Source: Oscillospiraceae bacterium (GTDB lineage Bacteria; Bacillota; Clostridia; Oscillospirales; Ruminococcaceae). Taken from it: a DNA stretch of 58,763 nt. A model generated the notes under the pieces. That model worked only from the letters and a program-made list of their open reading frames with translations. It ran no database searches and was not told the DNA's origin. Of the stretch, positions 28,521-38,274 are shown in pieces. The stretch covers positions 1-58,763 of the forward strand of contig JAGAKZ010000032.1 of NCBI GenBank assembly GCA_017848115.1, in the 5' to 3' direction. A program made the translations under genes and the position numbers. Each line of letters begins with the position of its first letter. Within the stretch, counting starts at the first letter, position 1.

Positions 28521-29690
28521 TTAATCAAGGTATTTTGAAGTTAATGAACGACTCAGATTTTCGTTATTTACGACTTCGCTTAAAGCGGCAGAAACAAGTT
28601 CTCTTATATCTACATTTCTTTCATCGCCTTTGGCAAAACCCGTTGAAATTGAAAACGGGTATTCACTTGGTTTTGAGGTTTCATATGCTATCTCTTTTTC
28701 AAGTTGTTCCTTTATTGGTTTTGTTGACATACATACAAATTCATTATTTTGGGTGCGGTATACAGAACCGTATTTTCCGGCAGCTCGGAGAACCATCATG
28801 GCACACCTGTTTATAGCTTCTTCTTTGTGTTTAAGTGTTTCCGGTGTAAAGTTTACGCTGCATACAAGTATGTTGATATCTTTACACATATCCGGTTTTT
28901 CCGAAAGTATAGCTATTTCCTGTTTAAGCTCGTCAGCATCAAATACCTGAAACTTCGGGATGTCAGAATTTTTTTTGCGAGTTTTAAAAGCGACAGCTAA
29001 AATCACAAGAAGTATTAAGGCTACAGCAATGATGATTATTATCACTGTAGGTGAGTTGTTGTTTGATATATCAGTATGTACAGTTGAAGTCGTCAATGCA
29101 GATGTTTTGATTATTTTAATATTATCAATATAAAAAGGGAGTGAATCTGCAGAACCAGACAAATTTTTAGAGGAACTTGTGTTTATTACAAGTTTTATAT
29201 GAGTTGCATCTGCCGGTAGAGTAAAACGACCTGAAAGTTCTGTCCATATCGCAGGCGAAACATCAGTCGATGTAATACATTGTGTAATCATTTTTCCGGC
29301 TGACATGTATTGTATGTTGAAATTAAAGTTGCGGCTTTCTATAGTATCGTTTTCTGAATACAATACATATGCGCTATATGTAGTATTGACCTGTTTGTTG
29401 AGAAAGTCAGCATTTAATGCAATACCATCTGATGAATTTTTTCTGTGGTCAACATATATCGAATAACGACCTGAATTTACATATTCATATGAACGTATAA
29501 GTCTGACTTCTCCATTTTCTATCCACTCTCCGGGGCCGTTTTCAAAATTAAATGTATAGGAGTTTTCAGAATTTATAGTGGTAGTTATGGAGGTGTTTGA
29601 TATATCTTCGGCAAAAATTGGCTGATATAGTGATATATAGAAAGATAATAATGTAAATAATGTGAACAATAGTGTGTATTTCCTTGACAT
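28521..29690 (-). CDS. CBM-TM-GGDEF sensor protein, paralogue 3 (type B module only, degenerate QNNEF)
   Basis: 389 residues. Signal 5-28; one module of the membrane-proximal type B at about 45-197 (RSYEYVNSGRYSIYV, PFYIDNIKI); span 215-235; a GGDEF-related domain 250-375. This copy is the most decayed: the motif reads QNNEF (314-318), and the stretch that normally holds ND-YGH-GD is shortened to TPETLKHKEE. It cannot be a cyclase but could bind a partner. The ATG at 29690 is chosen because AAAGGGTGA lies before it; the frame runs open to 29750. Confidence 0.82.
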   Translation of the reverse strand: MSRKYTLLFTLFTLLSFYISLYQPIFAEDISNTSITTTINSENSYTFNFENGPGEWIENGEVRLIRSYEYVNSGRYSIYVDHRKNSSDGIALNADFLNKQVNTTYSAYVLYSENDTIESRNFNFNIQYMSAGKMITQCITSTDVSPAIWTELSGRFTLPADATHIKLVINTSSSKNLSGSADSLPFYIDNIKIIKTSALTTSTVHTDISNNNSPTVIIIIIAVALILLVILAVAFKTRKKNSDIPKFQVFDADELKQEIAILSEKPDMCKDINILVCSVNFTPETLKHKEEAINRCAMMVLRAAGKYGSVYRTQNNEFVCMSTKPIKEQLEKEIAYETSKPSEYPFSISTGFAKGDERNVDIRELVSAALSEVVNNENLSRSLTSKYLD

Positions 29691-29804
29691 ATGATTCACC
29701 CTTTCTCTCGTAAATGTATGACGAGATTTTTTTACAAAATAAACTCCCAAATAAAAATAAATTGGTTATTATATAGGATGTTATTTGTCAAATGTATTAA
29801 TTTA

Positions 29805-29833
29805 ATTATAACATTTTACAATAAATTTGTCTA
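29805..29833 (-). promoter_or_regulatory. Array-type promoter of paralogue 3
   Basis: Minus strand: TAGACA, 17 bases ending AAAATGT, TATAAT. Confidence 0.8.
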
Positions 29834-29846
29834 TATACACATTAAC

Positions 29847-29882
29847 AAAAAAACTCCTCTATTTTTTGTAGAGGAGTTTTTT
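29847..29882 (-). terminator. Terminator of paralogue 4
   Basis: Stem of 14-15 bases (29847-29861 with 29869-29882), short loop, T run on the minus strand. Confidence 0.85.
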
Positions 29883-29885
29883 AGA

Positions 29886-32078
29886 TCATCTAACCACAAA
29901 CTCAGCGTTTTGTGATTTGATAAGTTGTTTGTTTTCATACATAGCCTTGTCTGCTTTTTCGATCATTTCATCAATATCCGGTACATCTCCGGGTTCATGG
30001 TGTGAAAATCCGACAGCTACTGAGAAAGGATATCCGTTATATTTTGAAGCTTCAAGTTCGATTTCATGCCGAATCTGTTCTTCAAAAGAAACAGGGGACA
30101 TACAAACAAACTCATCGCCGCCTGTTCTGTAAACCAAGCCTTTCTTTCCGACTGCTCTTAGAAGCAGGGCGCCGCATCGTGTTATAGCTTCATCACCCAT
30201 TTCGTGACCATAATTGTCATTTACGAATTTAAGGAAGTTTACATCACATACTGCAATATACATACCTCTGCATATACTTGGATCTTCATGAAGGATATCA
30301 AGTTTCTGTTCATAAGTATTTCGGTTGAGTGTCTGAGTCATTGCATCAAGTGCTGCACTCATAAGAGCACGATTAGTTTTTATTGCATTGAGTATTATTT
30401 TTCGGAGCAGTATAGTGATCACAGAAATGACAAATAAAGATGCAGCGACAATTATACAGATCATAGTAGTTTTCTTCTTTTTTGCTACAGAAGTTCTTAC
30501 GATGCTGATATCATCAACATAAAATGACATCAGATCATCAAGAGTTTCTGTGCCTTCGTCTACTTTTTCTGTCTGAACATACATAGATACATTTTTTGCA
30601 CCTTTTGGAATAGTAAACTCGCCGCTGATTTTTTTCCATTTGCCTTTTTCGACTGTTTCGATTCCGACTTCCTGATAATTAGTGACACCTTCAAAATCAT
30701 ATTGGACATTCAGATTAAATACATGACTGCTTTCATATTCATCACCGTTATACATAACATAAGCACTGTATGTGTTGCTTATTTCACGGTCTACAAAGTC
30801 AATTATTCTTGTAAGACCGCTCCAGTAAACGTCACGGTCAGTTATGTATACTGAATACTCGCCGGAGTGTGCGTATTCGTCTGTACGTACTATTCTGATA
30901 TCGCTTCTTGAATTCCAGTCTTCAAGGTCAGATTCAAATCCGTATGTATACTCATCGTTTTGCGGAGTTTTTTCATTTAAACCTGTATTTGAGTTTTGTA
31001 GTGGTTCATCTGAAAAAATAGATACATTATCTATATAAAAAACAAGATCAGCGTTTGATGCTTCTATATATAAGGAGGGAAAGTTGAAGTCATCAGCAGT
31101 TGTTACTTCGCCTTCAAGCAGTGTCCATTTTCCCGGATTGATCTGGGCACTTGCGACAGAATTGTATGTGGTGGTTCCGTTTGAGTTTTTCCAGTTGATC
31201 GTTGCTGACATAGTTTCCGGTGTAGCACTTTCGTGGTAAACATATACAGCACAATGATATGTTTTGGATGCTTTGAGGTAATCGTCAAGAAATTGTTTTG
31301 GTCCATCCCAGTTGGCATTTCTGTTTGACGCTTGTAGTGATGCTTCTCCGGAAGAATGGTGGTCGTAATCAAGAGTGAGTGTAGCAATATCAACAGACCC
31401 CCAACTCTCATTTGTTCCGGTTTCAAAGTCAGAAAAGAAAATTCTGTGTGGCATTGATGCCGGAGGTGTATATTCCAACTGAGTTTTAGGCTCGCTGCCA
31501 GTCGTTACGTTTTCCGGTGCTTGTGATACTTCAACATCACCTATAAGTTCAAGAGTTACAAAGTCTATATAAAAATCCATAGTAGCATGTGTTACTTCAA
31601 AGTAAAGTGTGGCAGCTGATGAATCGTGCGGAACTGAAAATTCACTGGAAAACTCTGTCCATGTTGAAGGCGGAACGGTTGTAGCGATTATATTGTCATA
31701 TGTATCAGTTCCCATAGAATCTGTATTTTTTAGAGTGCATTTCATATCTTCCTGCGATGCCTGTTCGTGATATACATATGCGGTTATTTTATATTTTTTA
31801 CCCTTTTGCAGTATGGAACTGTTGCTGATAGATGCACCGTTCCAGTTAGCCGATCTTTTTGTTACTTTAAGACAAGAACTGCCTGAATATGCAATATGTT
31901 GATCTATAACAAGTGATGTATTTCCCATTGTAGCCATTCCTTCAAGCGAACCGTTTTCAAAGTCAGCCTGAAGTACGACGTTTTCAGAATCACCATAACA
32001 TATAGCGGATAAAAATGGTATTAGAAAAGTCAGTGCTATTATAAATGATAAACTCCCCCGAATAATCCTGTTTTTCAT
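29886..32078 (-). CDS. CBM-TM-GGDEF sensor protein, paralogue 4 (three modules, intact GGDEF)
   Basis: 730 residues. Signal peptide about 5-29; type A modules at about 37-180 and 214-356; type B module at about 376-527 (TDEYAHSGEYSVYITDR, SFYVDDISI); span 538-558; GGDEF domain 577-725. Intact motif RTGGDEF (GGDEF 653-657), metal-site Asp612 in CDVNFLK, and ND-YGH-GD nucleotide-site residues: probably an active diguanylate cyclase. No RxxD inhibitory site precedes the motif. The ATG at 32078 is used because the upstream GTG lies inside the GAGGTG ribosome site. Own promoter and terminator. Confidence 0.9.
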   Translation of the reverse strand: MKNRIIRGSLSFIIALTFLIPFLSAICYGDSENVVLQADFENGSLEGMATMGNTSLVIDQHIAYSGSSCLKVTKRSANWNGASISNSSILQKGKKYKITAYVYHEQASQEDMKCTLKNTDSMGTDTYDNIIATTVPPSTWTEFSSEFSVPHDSSAATLYFEVTHATMDFYIDFVTLELIGDVEVSQAPENVTTGSEPKTQLEYTPPASMPHRIFFSDFETGTNESWGSVDIATLTLDYDHHSSGEASLQASNRNANWDGPKQFLDDYLKASKTYHCAVYVYHESATPETMSATINWKNSNGTTTYNSVASAQINPGKWTLLEGEVTTADDFNFPSLYIEASNADLVFYIDNVSIFSDEPLQNSNTGLNEKTPQNDEYTYGFESDLEDWNSRSDIRIVRTDEYAHSGEYSVYITDRDVYWSGLTRIIDFVDREISNTYSAYVMYNGDEYESSHVFNLNVQYDFEGVTNYQEVGIETVEKGKWKKISGEFTIPKGAKNVSMYVQTEKVDEGTETLDDLMSFYVDDISIVRTSVAKKKKTTMICIIVAASLFVISVITILLRKIILNAIKTNRALMSAALDAMTQTLNRNTYEQKLDILHEDPSICRGMYIAVCDVNFLKFVNDNYGHEMGDEAITRCGALLLRAVGKKGLVYRTGGDEFVCMSPVSFEEQIRHEIELEASKYNGYPFSVAVGFSHHEPGDVPDIDEMIEKADKAMYENKQLIKSQNAEFVVR

Positions 32079-32140
32079 AATGTTCACCTCTTTGTATTTT
32101 TTGTAAGAGTTCGTATTTCCTTGTGGAATGTGCTAATAAT

Positions 32141-32169
32141 ATTATATCATTTTATTTGCGTTTTGTCTA
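32141..32169 (-). promoter_or_regulatory. Array-type promoter of paralogue 4
   Basis: Minus strand: TAGACA, 17 bases ending AAAATGA, TATAAT. Confidence 0.8.
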
Positions 32170-32183
32170 TATGCACATTGATT

Positions 32184-32235
32184 AAAAATATGCTGTAAAA
32201 TTAAATAGATTAAATAGTTGGTGTGCATATTTTTT
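32184..32235 (-). terminator. Weak terminator-like hairpin after paralogue 5
   Basis: A ten-base stem (32184-32193 with 32225-32234) across a 31-base loop, T-rich on the minus strand. The long loop makes it less certain than the others. Confidence 0.45.
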
Positions 32236-34441
32236 ACTTTTGTTTTTTTATTCTGCTCTGGTAGTTTTCTTTGATAATTTCCTTGTTAAGATACATTATA
32301 CTATCTGCGCGTTTGGTAATTATGTCTATATCCGGAGTATCGCCGTCAAGTTCTTTGTTATAACGTGTACAGCCTATTGCAACAGAAAAAGGATATCCTA
32401 TCGTTTGTTCAGTTGTTGCATTAAGATTTTTTCTTAGTTCTTTTTCAGGATTTGCAGTGCTTATGCAAACAAATTCATCGCCGCCTATTCTGTATACAGT
32501 TCCTTTCTGTCCTGTTGATTTAACAAGCAGCTGAGCACAGCGTATAATTACTTCGTCACCATGTTCATGACCGTAGCTGTCGTTTATAAGTTTTAAAAAA
32601 TTTATGTCACATACGGTTATAAAGATGTCACGGCATTCATCCGGATTTTCTTTGTAGTATTCTATTTTTTCTTCATATGCATTTCTGTTGAGAACATTTG
32701 TCATAGAGTCTATGGACGCTTTCTGAAGTGTACTTCTTATTTTTTTGTTTTTTATGGAGACATTTCTGAAAAGTAATGCAGCTATGGTGAGAAATATAAA
32801 TATGGCAATAATGACAACAATAATAATTATGGTATTTTGTTTCTTTAAACTAGTGCTCATTATTATTCGTACATCGTCTATATAAAAAGAAAGAAGATCG
32901 TCATATGTAAGATTTTCTGTGTTTTCTATATGATCTGACTGAATATACATAGAAACATTTCTTGCATCGGCAGGTACTACAAAGTCACCATGTATTTTGG
33001 TCCATGTATTTTTTTTTATATCTTTTGTCGATATGATCTGATACGTTGTTGTTCCGTCAAGTTCATACTGAAGCTGAAGTAAAAAACGATGATTGTCTGT
33101 ATAGTCTTTTCCGTTATACATGACATACATGGAATAGTTGTAGCTTATATCACGTGTTATAAAATCAATATTTTTTATTGCACCGTTCCAGGTTTCAATA
33201 CGGTCAGATACATAAAGAGAGTAAGAACCGGAGTTACTGTATTCGTTTGTGCGTATTATTCTTATTTCTCCTCTTGAAGTCCAGCCGTTCATATCTTTTT
33301 CAAAGTCATACAGGTGTTCATCAGTTGTGCGCTGTACGATATCACTAAAAACTGATGTTTCAGGTTTTTCCGAAGAAACGCCATATATTTTTACATCATC
33401 AATATAAAAAGGGGCATTTCCTGAGTCTGTTTCTATATAAAGAATAGATGATAAATGATCATGGGTAGAACTGATGCTTCCTTGTAATGTTGTCCATGAA
33501 CGAGGTTTTATCTTTTCGGATGATATCGTAGTATATGATGTATTTCCGTTTGAATTTTTGCATTTTTCTGTCATGGTGAATGTAACTTCACTATTACCTT
33601 CATGATATATATTTACAGAATAGGTATAGATATTGTTACTCATTATATATTTGGTAGTATCAAGTGAAGGACCATCCCATTCTGCTTCACGTTCTGTTAC
33701 AAGAAGGCTGAAATTTCCTGAACAATATTTCTGAGATGAGGATAGTAGTTTGCCTTCTCCCATCGGCATCCAGTTTTCAAGAGTGCCGTCTTCAAAATCA
33801 TTTGTCATGATAAGATTGTCTTTTATAAGTACATCGTTTATATCCTTTATCTGTGTTACATCGACAGGTGGAGTAGTTATCTGGGTATGATCTGCTTTTG
33901 ACATATTCAGTGAATCAATATTGAACTCCAGCGCCGGATTTGGAGATTCTACGTAATAAAGTGCTTCTTTGATTTCAGAAGAAGGAGAGGTAAGAATGCC
34001 TTCTATCATAGTCCATTGCTTTGGAGGTGCCTGTACAGTGTTTATATATTCATACAGAACTTCGCCTGTGGAATCGGTCCATTTCATAGTCCACATAAAT
34101 GTTTCCGTATCCTTGCTTTCGTGATATACATATCCCTGAAAGTGATAAGCTGTATCAGGCTGAACGTTTTCGGTTATAACGAGTGACGGTCCGTTCCAGT
34201 TCTGCTGGCGATTGGTTATCAGAAGACTATATGAACCGCTGTAACTGTGATTTCCGTCAATAGAAGGAGTGCCTGAACCGAGACATCCCCAGCCCTCTAT
34301 GGTTCCACTTTCAAAATCACTGTTAATTATAGGAGCAGATTCGTTATTGTCAGCGTGACATATAAATAATGTTTCTGGGATCAGTAGTTTAAAAATAATA
34401 AGAATGGTTATGAATATGTTCATAGTGTTTTTCTTTTCCAT
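32234..34441 (-). CDS. CBM-TM-GGDEF sensor protein, paralogue 5 (three modules, intact GGDEF)
   Basis: 735 residues. Signal peptide 8-30; type A modules at about 40-180 (TNRQQNWNGPS) and 213-353 (TEREAEWDGPS); type B module at about 378-527 (SDRIETWNGA, SFYIDDVRI); span 537-558; GGDEF domain 576-730. Motif RIGGDEF (GGDEF 653-657), metal-site Asp612 in CDINFLK, ND-YGH-GD present: probably active. It has the same A-A-B order as paralogue 4, so the two are likely recent relatives. GGTG precedes the ATG. Confidence 0.9.
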   Translation of the reverse strand: MEKKNTMNIFITILIIFKLLIPETLFICHADNNESAPIINSDFESGTIEGWGCLGSGTPSIDGNHSYSGSYSLLITNRQQNWNGPSLVITENVQPDTAYHFQGYVYHESKDTETFMWTMKWTDSTGEVLYEYINTVQAPPKQWTMIEGILTSPSSEIKEALYYVESPNPALEFNIDSLNMSKADHTQITTPPVDVTQIKDINDVLIKDNLIMTNDFEDGTLENWMPMGEGKLLSSSQKYCSGNFSLLVTEREAEWDGPSLDTTKYIMSNNIYTYSVNIYHEGNSEVTFTMTEKCKNSNGNTSYTTISSEKIKPRSWTTLQGSISSTHDHLSSILYIETDSGNAPFYIDDVKIYGVSSEKPETSVFSDIVQRTTDEHLYDFEKDMNGWTSRGEIRIIRTNEYSNSGSYSLYVSDRIETWNGAIKNIDFITRDISYNYSMYVMYNGKDYTDNHRFLLQLQYELDGTTTYQIISTKDIKKNTWTKIHGDFVVPADARNVSMYIQSDHIENTENLTYDDLLSFYIDDVRIIMSTSLKKQNTIIIIVVIIAIFIFLTIAALLFRNVSIKNKKIRSTLQKASIDSMTNVLNRNAYEEKIEYYKENPDECRDIFITVCDINFLKLINDSYGHEHGDEVIIRCAQLLVKSTGQKGTVYRIGGDEFVCISTANPEKELRKNLNATTEQTIGYPFSVAIGCTRYNKELDGDTPDIDIITKRADSIMYLNKEIIKENYQSRIKKQK

Positions 34442-34488
34442 TTATTTCACCGCCTTTATTGTGGATATACACAAAATACATTAACATT

Positions 34489-34517
34489 ATTATATCATTT
34501 TATGATGATTTTGTCTA
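34489..34517 (-). promoter_or_regulatory. Array-type promoter of paralogue 5
   Basis: Minus strand: TAGACA, 17 bases ending AAAATGA, TATAAT. Confidence 0.8.
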
Positions 34518-34609
34518 TGTACATATTGCCGAAAGTGTAACAATAAAAATGTATGTATATATATTAAAAGAACGATATTTATAGTGTGATAAAACAAATT
34601 TAAACAAAA

Positions 34610-34648
34610 AAAGAGATATAACAACTTTTAGGTTGATTATATCTCTTT
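34610..34648 (-). terminator. Terminator of paralogues 7 and 6
   Basis: A perfect 12-base stem (34610-34621 with 34637-34648) overlapping the stop codon of paralogue 6. Confidence 0.7.
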
Positions 34649-36401
34649 AATTTTTGTTTTCTTTATTGTCACGACATAACTTAGGGTTTTGCTCTTTACA
34701 TAGTTTCTTATCTTTGTACATTTCCTGATCAGCACGTTCAAGTATAAGCTTTATATCAGGTGTATCGCCGTCAATTTCCTGATTATATTCAGCAAATCCA
34801 ACCGCAACGGAAAATATACTGTTTTCTTCAAAACATGAAGCGTCAGAGATCGCTTTTTTCAATTTGTCATCAAACGGGGCAAATGAAATACATATAAATT
34901 CGTCACCGCCTGTGCGGAAGACATCGCCAGCAACATTTTCAAGGAGGAGAGATGCACATTTACATATAGCTTCATCTCCTGCTTTATGACTGATATTGTC
35001 ATTTATGTACTTAAGAAAATTAATGTCACATATGGCGATGTGCAAAAGTTTAACTTTTTTAGTATCAGAAGAAATATCACTTAAAAATTGCTGATATGCA
35101 TTACGATTTAAGGTTTTTGTCATAGCATCCTTTAATGACAACTCAATAAGTTCCTTCTGTGAAGATTTTTTCTTTTTCCATACAGGCATTAATTTTATAA
35201 ATACTAAGACAACAAGTATACATACAGCTACAATAATAATCGGAATAAGTATTTTTTTACTTTTAGATAATGTTGTGGTTTTCAGCGATATATTATCAAT
35301 ATAAAAATCAGTCAGGTAACTCTTGTGAAGCTGTTCAGATGAATTTTCGCTGTATATAGATATCAGAACATTTTCTGCTTTGGCAGGTAGTTTAAATGTA
35401 CACGAAATTTTTGACCATGTATTTTTTGAAACGGTATCTGAAGAAATTTTTTCCGTGAGGTTTTTTCCGTCAGATTTGTACTGCAGTACAGTATAAAAAT
35501 TTATTTCTTCCGGTGCGTCAGCTGAGTTGTACATAAGATATGTACCATAAGAATATGTTTTATTTTTCTCTAAAAAATCAGCCTTCATTTCGAGAGCATC
35601 GGCAGAACTGGTACGGTTACTTACAAACAGAGAAAACCGGCCTGAATAACTGTATGAGTTTACGATTTCTTTTTTTGCGTTTTTTATGCTAAAAAGTTTG
35701 TTATACTTTTCATCTTCAAAGCCCATAAGAATGTTGTCTTTTTCTAAAACCTGTACAGTTTTTTCGTTAGCTGTTGTCTTTTTTACTTCGGAAACAGTAT
35801 TTTGTGTTGACTGTGTAATCTGTGGTATGTCATCTATATTTGAATAGGTAAGACCTTTTATAGCATAATAATCAACATAAAAATCAATTGTTTCATTTCC
35901 ACATTCCAGGTAGATGCTGGATTCTTTACAGTCTTCATAGTTTTCCGGTACGGTAAAGGAACCACTTATACTTGTCCAGCTACCCGGTGATACATCAGTT
36001 TCTCCTATAAATTTGTAGCTGATCTCATCATTTTTATCCGTAAGACGAGCAGTTGCTTTAAAGTGTAAAGTTTCGAGCCCCTCATGATACAGGTAGGCAG
36101 AAACACTATATACCTCGTTTGCTATGAAAAAATCAGTTGTATCTATGGCTGGACCGTTAAAAAAGTTTTTTCTTCCGGTTATTTTAAGACTTGAAGCACC
36201 TGAATAATAGTTTTTTGTATCAATAGAGAGTACACCATTTCCCATGGCGTGCCATGCGGATGTATCAGAATCTTCAAAATCATAAAGAACAGTTTTTACA
36301 GAAGGAGTATCAGCTGCAACATTTAAGGGTGAGAGAACAGTTACTAAAGCTACAACAAGTGTCAAAATGAGTGTGCTGGGTAAAAAGGTATATTTGTTCA
36401 T
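34647..36401 (-). CDS. CBM-TM-GGDEF sensor protein, paralogue 6 (two modules, intact GGDEF)
   Basis: 584 residues. Signal peptide about 8-30; type A module 38-183 (TGRKNFFNGPAID); Lys/Thr-rich linker; type B module about 225-373 (SNRTSSADALEM, which lacks the usual Trp-Asn-Gly); span 383-404; GGDEF domain 424-575. Motif RTGGDEF (498-502) and Asp459 are kept, but the usual YGH is ISH. Activity is likely but less sure. It starts 20 bases after paralogue 7 ends, with no promoter between, so they are co-transcribed. Confidence 0.88.
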   Translation of the reverse strand: MNKYTFLPSTLILTLVVALVTVLSPLNVAADTPSVKTVLYDFEDSDTSAWHAMGNGVLSIDTKNYYSGASSLKITGRKNFFNGPAIDTTDFFIANEVYSVSAYLYHEGLETLHFKATARLTDKNDEISYKFIGETDVSPGSWTSISGSFTVPENYEDCKESSIYLECGNETIDFYVDYYAIKGLTYSNIDDIPQITQSTQNTVSEVKKTTANEKTVQVLEKDNILMGFEDEKYNKLFSIKNAKKEIVNSYSYSGRFSLFVSNRTSSADALEMKADFLEKNKTYSYGTYLMYNSADAPEEINFYTVLQYKSDGKNLTEKISSDTVSKNTWSKISCTFKLPAKAENVLISIYSENSSEQLHKSYLTDFYIDNISLKTTTLSKSKKILIPIIIVAVCILVVLVFIKLMPVWKKKKSSQKELIELSLKDAMTKTLNRNAYQQFLSDISSDTKKVKLLHIAICDINFLKYINDNISHKAGDEAICKCASLLLENVAGDVFRTGGDEFICISFAPFDDKLKKAISDASCFEENSIFSVAVGFAEYNQEIDGDTPDIKLILERADQEMYKDKKLCKEQNPKLCRDNKENKN

Positions 36402-36421
36402 CGGATAATTTTCACCTCCCT

Positions 36422-38083
36422 TTATTTTCTTGCGAATTCGGGATATTTCTTTTTAATTGATTCTTTGTTAAGATACATGTCTTTATCAGCTCTGGCAATA
36501 ATTTCTTTTATATCAGGTGAATTACCGTCAAGATTTTCGTTGTATGTTGCAAATCCTACAGCTACAGAAAAGGGATATCCCTGATATTTTTGAGCTTCCA
36601 AAGCGAGTTCCTGTGTTATCTCTTTTTTTAGCGAAATACTTGAAATGCATACAAACTCGTCACCGCCGGTTCTGTAAACATCACCTTTTTTTGAAGCGGC
36701 TAACATCAATGCTCCGGCACAGCGTATAATTGCACTATCGCCTTCTTTGTGACCGTAATTGTCGTTCAGATGCTTAAGAAAGTTTACATCGCACACAGCT
36801 ATATGGAGAGATTTGCATTTTTCAGGATTGTTTTCAAGAAACAGAATTTTTTCCTGATATGTATTTCTGTTGAGCGCTTTGGTCATAGCATCTCTCGAAG
36901 CAAGATCAAGAGCTTCTTTTGTTTTCTTTTTCTTGCGTATTATGAGAATTGTGATCAGAGCAATCAAAGCTGTTATCACAATCACACCGCTGATTGTGAT
37001 AGCTGATTTTATTGCTTTTTTTCTGTTCATAAGTGTACTGTCTTCTATATCTATTTTGTCAATATAGAAAGGCATCAGGTCATCAACAGTAGCAAAATCT
37101 ACATTTACTTGTTCGGTTTGAATATAGAATACAACGTTTTTTGCGCCTTCCGGTAAGGTGTATTCGCCTGATATTTTAGACCAACTGTTTTTCTGTATTT
37201 CTTTTCTTGATACTACGTCATATACGATATTTCCGTTATATTCATACTGAAGCTGCAATAAAAACGTATGACTATCCGAGAGTTCACTGCCTGTGTACAT
37301 AATATATGCCGTATACATGTAGCTTACATTTCTGTGGATAGCGTTAATGTTTACAGAAGGACCGTTCCAGGTTTCTGTTCTTCCTGATACATATAATGAA
37401 TATTTTCCGGAAGAACTGTATGCATCAGTTCTTGAAAGCGTTACGTCTCCACGCTGCAACCAGTTTTCAGTATCTTCTTCAAAGTCAAAGTTATATTCCA
37501 CAGCTTTGTTTTCTGCTACAGTAGTTATAGCAGGACTTTCACCTAAAATGTAGATATTGTCTATGTTGAAGATAAGATTTGCATTTTCAGATTCAAAGTA
37601 AATATCAGATGATGCAACATTGAGCGGAGTTTCAACAGTTCCGCTAAGTTTGGTCCATGTATTTGGAGCTACTATTTCGGATGCGATGTTATTGAAAGTT
37701 GTTGTTCCGTCAGAATTTATCCATTTTGATGACCATGATATAGTTTCTTCTTTGTCGCTCTGATGAAATACATATCCTTCAAATGAATAAACGTGTCCGG
37801 GCATTATATAATCTGTTGTTGTAAGTGATGGACCGTTCCAGCTGTCGATTCTTCCTACTGTACGTATACTTGTACTTCCGCTGTATGCGTTTTCTGTATC
37901 TATTTCCAACTGACCGTTTCCGGTTACGTACCATTCATCAAAACCGTTTTCCTCAAAGTCAGAGTGACAAATTGTAGTCATATCTTCCGAATCAGCAAAA
38001 ACGCTGATTATATATAATGGTGAAAATAATGATGACAGAAGAATCAGAAATGATATGGCATATAAAGATATATTTCTTTTCAT
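36422..38083 (-). CDS. CBM-TM-GGDEF sensor protein, paralogue 7 (two modules, intact GGDEF)
   Basis: 553 residues. Signal peptide 8-31; type A module 39-181 (VGRIDSWNGPS); type B module 197-347 (SGRTETWNGPS, PFYIDKIDI); span 362-382; GGDEF domain 397-548. Motif RTGGDEF (473-477), Asp432 in CDVNFLK and ND-YGH-GD all present, so a working diguanylate cyclase is likely. AAGGTGGGG precedes the ATG. First gene of a pair with paralogue 6. Confidence 0.9.
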   Translation of the reverse strand: MKRNISLYAISFLILLSSLFSPLYIISVFADSEDMTTICHSDFEENGFDEWYVTGNGQLEIDTENAYSGSTSIRTVGRIDSWNGPSLTTTDYIMPGHVYSFEGYVFHQSDKEETISWSSKWINSDGTTTFNNIASEIVAPNTWTKLSGTVETPLNVASSDIYFESENANLIFNIDNIYILGESPAITTVAENKAVEYNFDFEEDTENWLQRGDVTLSRTDAYSSSGKYSLYVSGRTETWNGPSVNINAIHRNVSYMYTAYIMYTGSELSDSHTFLLQLQYEYNGNIVYDVVSRKEIQKNSWSKISGEYTLPEGAKNVVFYIQTEQVNVDFATVDDLMPFYIDKIDIEDSTLMNRKKAIKSAITISGVIVITALIALITILIIRKKKKTKEALDLASRDAMTKALNRNTYQEKILFLENNPEKCKSLHIAVCDVNFLKHLNDNYGHKEGDSAIIRCAGALMLAASKKGDVYRTGGDEFVCISSISLKKEITQELALEAQKYQGYPFSVAVGFATYNENLDGNSPDIKEIIARADKDMYLNKESIKKKYPEFARK

Positions 38084-38142
38084 AAATTCCCCACCTTTTG
38101 ATCACTGATGTGATCCCCTATAAGATTTTTAAATCTACTTAT

Positions 38143-38171
38143 ATTATATCATTTTAATAATACGTTGTCTA
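38143..38171 (-). promoter_or_regulatory. Array-type promoter of paralogues 7 and 6
   Basis: Minus strand: TAGACA, 17 bases ending AAAATGA, TATAAT. Confidence 0.8.
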
Positions 38172-38236
38172 TAATATTGCTATTATTTTATAAAAAAATA
38201 TCACTTTTTTGTTTGTATATACTAAAATAAAAACTT

Positions 38237-38269
38237 AAAAGCTCCTTTGAGAGTGCCAAAGGAGCTTTT
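38237..38269 (-). terminator. Terminator of paralogue 8
   Basis: A perfect 13-base stem (38237-38249 with 38257-38269), seven-base loop, directly after the stop codon. Confidence 0.85.
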
Positions 38270-38274
38270 ATTTG

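Noticed and set aside
28521-29690. Paralogue 3 as a frameshifted pseudogene
   Set aside because: The frame is open from signal peptide to end and has its own promoter, ribosome site and terminator; only the GGDEF site is altered.
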